NCBI GenBank assembly: GCA_021822115.1
Contig: JAJZSA010000077.1
Span: forward strand, 1-10,398
Source: Pseudomonadota bacterium
GTDB lineage: Bacteria > Pseudomonadota > Gammaproteobacteria > Burkholderiales > Gallionellaceae
Length of the DNA: 10,398 nucleotides
Direction: 5' to 3'
The position numbers and the translations under genes are program-made. This document shows positions 6,963 to 10,398 of the stretch, one piece after another. How positions within the stretch are numbered: position 1 is the first letter of the stretch; every line of letters begins with the position of its first letter. The notes under the pieces were generated by a model. It saw nothing but the letters and a program-made list of their open reading frames with translations. It made no database searches and was not told where the DNA came from.

Positions 6963-7592
6963 ATGCAACAACTCGCCAAACTGGAAGTGCTGGACCTGGC
7001 CTGCGAACGTGGCGACCATCGCCTGTTCAGCGGCCTGGGTTTCACTTTGTCTTCCGGCGAGCTGATGCAGGTGCAGGGTGAGAACGGCAAAGGCAAGACT
7101 ACGCTGTTGCGTGCGCTGTGCGGTTTCGTGCAGCCGGTGGCGGGCGAGGTGCGCTGGTGCGGGCGCAAGGTGGAGGAGTGGGACGACGCCTTTCATGCGC
7201 AGATGTGCTACCTCGGCCACCATAATGCGATCAAGGATGAATTGACCGCGCTGGAGAATCTGCAACTCAGCGCTGGTCTGGTCGGCGTGCACCTGGATGA
7301 CAAAGCTGCGCTGGAGGCACTGCGCCGCATGGGATTGCGCCGCAAGGAGCACCTGCCGGTGCGCGTGTTATCGCAGGGGCAGCGTCGCCGTGTGGCGCTG
7401 AGCCGCTTGCTGGTGGTGCAGGCGCCGCTGTGGGTGCTGGACGAGCCCTTGACCGCACTCGATGTGGGGGCAGTAGGCATGATGCAGGAACTTATCGGCG
7501 AACATCTGTCGAACGGCGGCATGACGATATTCACCACGCACCAGCCGTTGCAGGTGGCGGGTGTGCAGACGCGGGAGTTGTTGCTGTCATGA
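6963..7592 (+). CDS. ccmA: haem exporter ATP-binding protein CcmA
   Basis: Cytoplasmic ATPase of the CcmABCD complex. ATP hydrolysis releases holo-CcmE (haem-loaded) from CcmC for cytochrome c maturation. The 209-residue product has Walker A GENGKGKTT at 39-47, ABC signature LSQGQ at 136-140, Walker B LWVLDEP at 156-162 with D160/E161, a D-loop (ALD) and the switch His at 193 (TTHQP). This is the complete ABC set at normal CcmA length. It is the first gene of the operon. The ATG at 6963 is chosen because the preceding ATG at 6941 is in another frame. No strong ribosome binding site is seen; a hairpin occupies the space. The stop overlaps the ccmB start (ATGA), which implies translational coupling. 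Confidence 0.96.
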   Translation: MQQLAKLEVLDLACERGDHRLFSGLGFTLSSGELMQVQGENGKGKTTLLRALCGFVQPVAGEVRWCGRKVEEWDDAFHAQMCYLGHHNAIKDELTALENLQLSAGLVGVHLDDKAALEALRRMGLRRKEHLPVRVLSQGQRRRVALSRLLVVQAPLWVLDEPLTALDVGAVGMMQELIGEHLSNGGMTIFTTHQPLQVAGVQTRELLLS

Positions 7593-8272
7593 CTCGGCTC
7601 TCCCTGTTCGGTCTGTTGCTGCTGGTGGTCAAGCGCGACTTGCTGCTGGCGATGCGTCGCCGCGCGGATGTGCTGACCACGCTGATCTTCTTCGTGATGG
7701 TGGTCAGCCTGTTCCCGCTGGGCGTGGGGCCGGAGCCGGACATGTTGCGCAAGATGGCGGCGGGGGTGTTGTGGGTCGCTGCGCTGTTGTCTTCGATGTT
7801 GTCGCTGCCGCGCATGTTCTCGGCCGACTATCAGGATGGCACGCTGGAGCAGATGATGCTGGCGCCTCAATCGCTGAGCATGATGGTGCTGGGCAAGATC
7901 GTCGCGCACTGGATGTTGTCCGGCTTGCCGCTGGTGCTGATCGCACCGGTGCTGGGCTTGCAGTTCGACATGGCCGCCGATGCCATCTTCGTGATGATGC
8001 TGGCGTTGCTGTTGGGTACGCCGGTGTTGAGCATGCTGGGCGCGGTCGGTGCTGCATTGACCTTGGGCTTGCGCGGTGGCGGCGTGCTGGTGTCCTTGCT
8101 GGTGTTGCCGCTCACCATCCCGGTGCTGATCTTCGGTGCCGGGGCGGTGGATGCGGTGAGCGGGGGGATGGATGCGACATCCAACCTGTCCTTGCTCGGG
8201 GCGTTCCTGTTGTTTGCCCTGGTGTTCTCGCCCTTCGTGGCAGCCCAGGCGTTACGGATTTCGATGGAGTGA
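7589..8272 (+). CDS. ccmB: haem exporter membrane protein CcmB
   Basis: Inner-membrane permease subunit that pairs with CcmA in the CcmABCD complex. The 227-residue product is almost entirely hydrophobic, with about six membrane helices. After a short N-terminus come the conserved KRDLLLAMRRRADVL stretch, the FADYQDGTLEQ-like segment (here FSADYQDGTLEQMML) and the C-terminal FSPFVAAQALRISME. The ATG at 7589 overlaps the ccmA stop and gives the normal length. An in-frame upstream ATG at 7430 would lie inside ccmA and encode a non-family extension. Confidence 0.95.
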   Translation: MTRLSLFGLLLLVVKRDLLLAMRRRADVLTTLIFFVMVVSLFPLGVGPEPDMLRKMAAGVLWVAALLSSMLSLPRMFSADYQDGTLEQMMLAPQSLSMMVLGKIVAHWMLSGLPLVLIAPVLGLQFDMAADAIFVMMLALLLGTPVLSMLGAVGAALTLGLRGGGVLVSLLVLPLTIPVLIFGAGAVDAVSGGMDATSNLSLLGAFLLFALVFSPFVAAQALRISME

Positions 8273-8281
8273 TGAAGATTG
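8266..8281 (+). promoter_or_regulatory. ribosome binding site and TTG start of ccmC
   Basis: GGAG at 8266-8269 lies nine bases before the TTG at 8279-8281. An in-frame TGA at 8273-8275 rules out any earlier start, and the TTG gives the family-typical length and haem-ligand numbering. The site overlaps the last codons of ccmB. Confidence 0.75.
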
Positions 8282-9016
8282 GCGATCAACTGGTTTAAAT
8301 ATTCCGCACCTTCCACCTTCTACGGCCTGGCCGGGAAGCTCATCCCCTGGTTCGCCTGGCCCGCTGCGGCGCTGTTCGCGGTCGGCCTGTACATCGGCTT
8401 CTTCGTCGCACCGACCGACGCAGTGCAGAGCGAGGCCTACCGCATCATCTTCATCCATGTGCCGGCTTCCATCCTGTCCATGTTCATCTACCTCATCATG
8501 GCCGGTTATGCGGCACTGGGCTTGATCTTCAAGACCCGCCTCTCTTCCATGATGGCCTCCGCCCTGGCGCCCACCGGCGCATTGTTCGCCTTCATCTCGC
8601 TGTGGACCGGCGCACTGTGGGGCAAGCCGATGTGGGGCGCCTGGTGGGTGTGGGATGCCCGTCTCACCTCCGAACTGATCCTGCTGTTCCTCTATCTCGG
8701 TTACATCGCCTTGCAGGCTTCGATCGAAGACCCGCGTCGCGCCGACAAGGCCAGCGCACTGCTCGCCATCGTCGGTTCGGTCAACGTGCCCATCATCTAT
8801 TACTCGGTGCAGTGGTGGAACACCCTGCATCAGGGCGCGACCATCAAGATGACCGGCACCAGCATGCATGTCGCCATGCAGCAGTCCATGTTCACCGTGC
8901 TGGTCGCCTGCTGGCTGTATGCCATCGCGGTTGGCCTGTCACGTGTGCGCAGCATCATCCTCGAGCGCGAAGCAGGCACGCAGTGGGTGAAGGAACTCAA
9001 GGAGGTGCAATCGTGA
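8279..9016 (+). CDS. ccmC: haem-handling protein CcmC
   Basis: Inner-membrane protein that binds haem at its periplasmic face and attaches it to CcmE. The 245-residue product has six predicted helices and the tryptophan-rich WWD motif at about 114-131 (WGAWWVWDARLTS). Haem-ligand histidines fall at H60 (FIHVP) and H184 (TLHQG), the same numbers I recall for E. coli CcmC, which supports the TTG start. A second conserved His sits in SMHVAMQQSM. It starts six bases after the ccmB stop and overlaps ccmD by four bases (GTGA). Confidence 0.96.
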   Translation: MAINWFKYSAPSTFYGLAGKLIPWFAWPAAALFAVGLYIGFFVAPTDAVQSEAYRIIFIHVPASILSMFIYLIMAGYAALGLIFKTRLSSMMASALAPTGALFAFISLWTGALWGKPMWGAWWVWDARLTSELILLFLYLGYIALQASIEDPRRADKASALLAIVGSVNVPIIYYSVQWWNTLHQGATIKMTGTSMHVAMQQSMFTVLVACWLYAIAVGLSRVRSIILEREAGTQWVKELKEVQS

Positions 9017-9174
9017 GTGAATTTTTCTACATGAACGGTTATGCGTTCTATGTATGGGGCTCTTACGGCGTGACGCTGCTGGTGCTGTTGGTCGAGATCG
9101 CCATGGTGCGGCATCGCAGGAAGCTGGCCTTGCGCCAGTTGCGTCTGATGAACGATAGCGGAGATGAAGCATGA
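9013..9174 (+). CDS. ccmD: haem exporter small subunit CcmD
   Basis: Small single-span protein that stabilises the CcmC-CcmE-haem complex and is needed for release of holo-CcmE. The 53-residue product has the typical N-terminal FYMNGYAFYVWGSYG segment, one helix (VTLLVLLVEIAMV) and a basic, charged C-terminal tail (RHRRKLALRQLR). I chose the GTG at 9013 because GGAGGT at 9001-9006 is well spaced and GTGA overlaps the ccmC stop. An ATG six codons later is possible. Its stop overlaps the ccmE start (ATGA). Confidence 0.92.
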   Translation: MSEFFYMNGYAFYVWGSYGVTLLVLLVEIAMVRHRRKLALRQLRLMNDSGDEA

Positions 9175-9635
9175 CACCGAGACAGAAACGTTTGAGCTGG
9201 ATCTTGATCGGCGTCGCCCTGGTAGGCGCGGCGGTCGGTCTGGTGCTGTTCGCGCTGAAGAACAACGTCAGCCTGTATTTCACCCCGACCCAGGTCTACA
9301 ACAAGGAAGCGCCGCAAGGTCGCAACTTCCGCATCGGCGGCATGGTGGAAGAGGGCAGCGTGCAGCGCGAGAAGGACGGTCTCACCGTGCACTTCAAGAT
9401 CACCGATACCTCGCGCGCCATGGAAGTGCTGTACAAGGGCATCCTGCCCGACCTGTTCAAGGAAGGCAAAGGCGTGGTCGCCCAGGGCAAGCTGAATGCC
9501 GACAACGTGTTCGTGGCCGAGGAAGTACTGGCCAAGCACGATGAGAACTACATGCCGCCGGAAGCCATGCAGGCGATCGAAGCCGCCAAGAAGAAAGAGG
9601 CACAGGAAGCTGCCGCCTCTGCCACCAAGAAATAA
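9171..9635 (+). CDS. ccmE: periplasmic haem chaperone CcmE
   Basis: Membrane-anchored haem chaperone that receives haem covalently on a histidine and passes it to CcmF/CcmH. The 154-residue product has an N-terminal anchor at about 9-29, an OB-fold domain beginning SLYFTPTQV and containing FRIGGMVEEGSV, and the haem-binding HDENY motif with H123 and Y127. This matches the histidine type of CcmE, not the cysteine variant. The C-terminal tail is Ala/Lys/Glu-rich and probably flexible. Length is normal. Confidence 0.97.
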   Translation: MTPRQKRLSWILIGVALVGAAVGLVLFALKNNVSLYFTPTQVYNKEAPQGRNFRIGGMVEEGSVQREKDGLTVHFKITDTSRAMEVLYKGILPDLFKEGKGVVAQGKLNADNVFVAEEVLAKHDENYMPPEAMQAIEAAKKKEAQEAAASATKK

Positions 9636-9650
9636 CCCGGAAGAAGACAC

Positions 9651-10392
9651 ATGATCCCAGAGCTCGGTAATTTCGCCCTCGTCGTCGCCCTGTTCCTCGC
9701 CTTGTTGCAAGGGGTGTTGCCCATTCTGGGCGCAGCGCGCGGCAACCAGATCCTGATGGGCACCGCCCGTACCCTGACGGTCGGACAATTCATCTTCGTC
9801 GGCATCGCCTTTGCCTGCCTGACCTACGCGTTCATCTCCAACGACTTCTCCGTGCTCTATGTGGCGCAGCACTCCAATTCGCAACTGCCCATCCAGTACC
9901 GCATCTCGGCACTGTGGGGGGGGCACGAAGGCTCGCTGTTGCTGTGGGTGTTCATCCTCACCCTGTGGACGCTGGCCGTCGCCATCTTCAGCAAGCACCT
10001 GCCGCAGGAGATGGTGGCGCGCGTGATCGGCGTGATGGGCCTGGTCTCGGTCGGTTTCCTGCTGTTCATGCTGTTCACCTCCGATCCGTTCGACCGTCTG
10101 CTGCCCGCCGCGCTGGACGGCCGCGACCTCAACCCCTTGCTGCAAGACCCCGGTCTGGTGATCCACCCGCCCATGCTGTACATGGGGTACGTCGGCTTCT
10201 CCGTCGCCTATGCCTTCGCCATCGCCGCGCTGCTCGGCGGCAAGCTGGATTCCACCTGGGCGCGCTGGTCGCGTCCGTGGACCACGGTGGCCTGGGTGTT
10301 CATGACCTTCGGCATCGCGCTCGGCAGCTGGTGGGCCTATTACGAACTGGGCTGGGGCGGCTGGTGGTTCTGGGACCCGGTGGAGAACGCTT
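9651..10392 (+). CDS. ccmF: cytochrome c haem lyase subunit CcmF, N-terminal part only
   Basis: Large inner-membrane protein that, with CcmH, ligates haem from CcmE to apocytochrome CXXCH motifs. The visible 247 residues cover the first third of a family usually near 650 residues: several membrane helices, WGGHEGS at 89-95, H173 in [11 protein letters not shown] (a haem-ligand position in E. coli CcmF) and the start of the WWD motif [13 protein letters not shown] at 235-247. The start ATG has GGAAG seven bases upstream and lies 15 bases after the ccmE stop. As given, the frame meets TAG at 10392-10394. I attribute this to adapter sequence at the end of the assembly and treat the gene as partial at the window edge, with base 10392 as the last credible coding base. 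Confidence 0.93.
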
Positions 10393-10398
10393 AGATCG
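10393..10398. other. probable sequencing-adapter remnant at contig end
   Basis: AGATCG equals the first six bases of the widely used Illumina adapter (AGATCGGAAGAGC). It is exactly the last six bases of the window and breaks a highly conserved CcmF motif. CcmF proteins normally continue VENAS; the T at 10392 fits the first base of a Ser codon (TCN) before the foreign bases begin. Confidence 0.7.

Noticed and set aside
9063..10166. 367-codon minus-strand frame opposite ccmD-ccmF
   Set aside because: Gln/His/Asp-rich antisense shadow; the plus strand carries conserved ccm genes throughout.
1..10398. CRISPR array, complete tRNA, rRNA or toxin-antitoxin pair
   Set aside because: No regularly spaced repeats, no full cloverleaf and no small gene pair were seen; the only tRNA signal is the 3' fragment at 4832-4849.

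Overview
The window looks like chromosomal DNA of a betaproteobacterium. The signs are high GC in the flanking genes, a ppiD-ccmABCDEF gene order, and the 3' end of a betaproteobacterial-type tRNA-Asp immediately upstream of ppiD. A placement near Nitrosomonadales/Gallionellaceae is a guess from general gene-order knowledge and was not tested. The window splits into an accessory left half (1 to about 4849) and a core right half (about 4850 to 10398).

Accessory half. A complete Cu(I)-type P1B ATPase comes first, with an N-terminal YHS domain and two copies of a Cys/Met/His metal-binding module (6-2399). It is followed by a convergently oriented class I SAM-dependent methyltransferase (2459-3079, minus strand). 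Next is a complete ISL3-family insertion sequence with recognisable terminal inverted repeats (3255-4688) and an intact DDE transposase. By eye, the methyltransferase, IS and following spacer are clearly more AT-rich than the genes on either side. The spacer 4689-4831 carries three copies of a GTGTCACA half-site and a small palindrome. It ends exactly at an 18-nt 3' fragment of tRNA-Asp (4832-4849), which is followed by a strong rho-independent terminator. This is the classic layout of one end of an element integrated into the 3' end of a tRNA gene, so I read 4849 as the right boundary of an island that runs off the left edge.

Core half. ppiD (4924-6810, periplasmic parvulin-type chaperone) has its own terminator. 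After a short leader with a strong -10 box and a hairpin comes the System I cytochrome c maturation operon, ccmA, ccmB, ccmC, ccmD, ccmE and ccmF. The genes are tightly packed with ATGA or GTGA overlaps. CcmABCD load haem onto the chaperone CcmE, and CcmF with CcmH (beyond the window) ligates haem to apocytochrome c.

The last six bases (AGATCG) equal the start of the common Illumina adapter, and they create a stop codon in the middle of the conserved CcmF WWD motif. I therefore treat the apparent ccmF truncation as a contig-end artefact. I found no wholly undescribed system. The tRNA-Asp island boundary and the repeats beside it are the most interesting signals.
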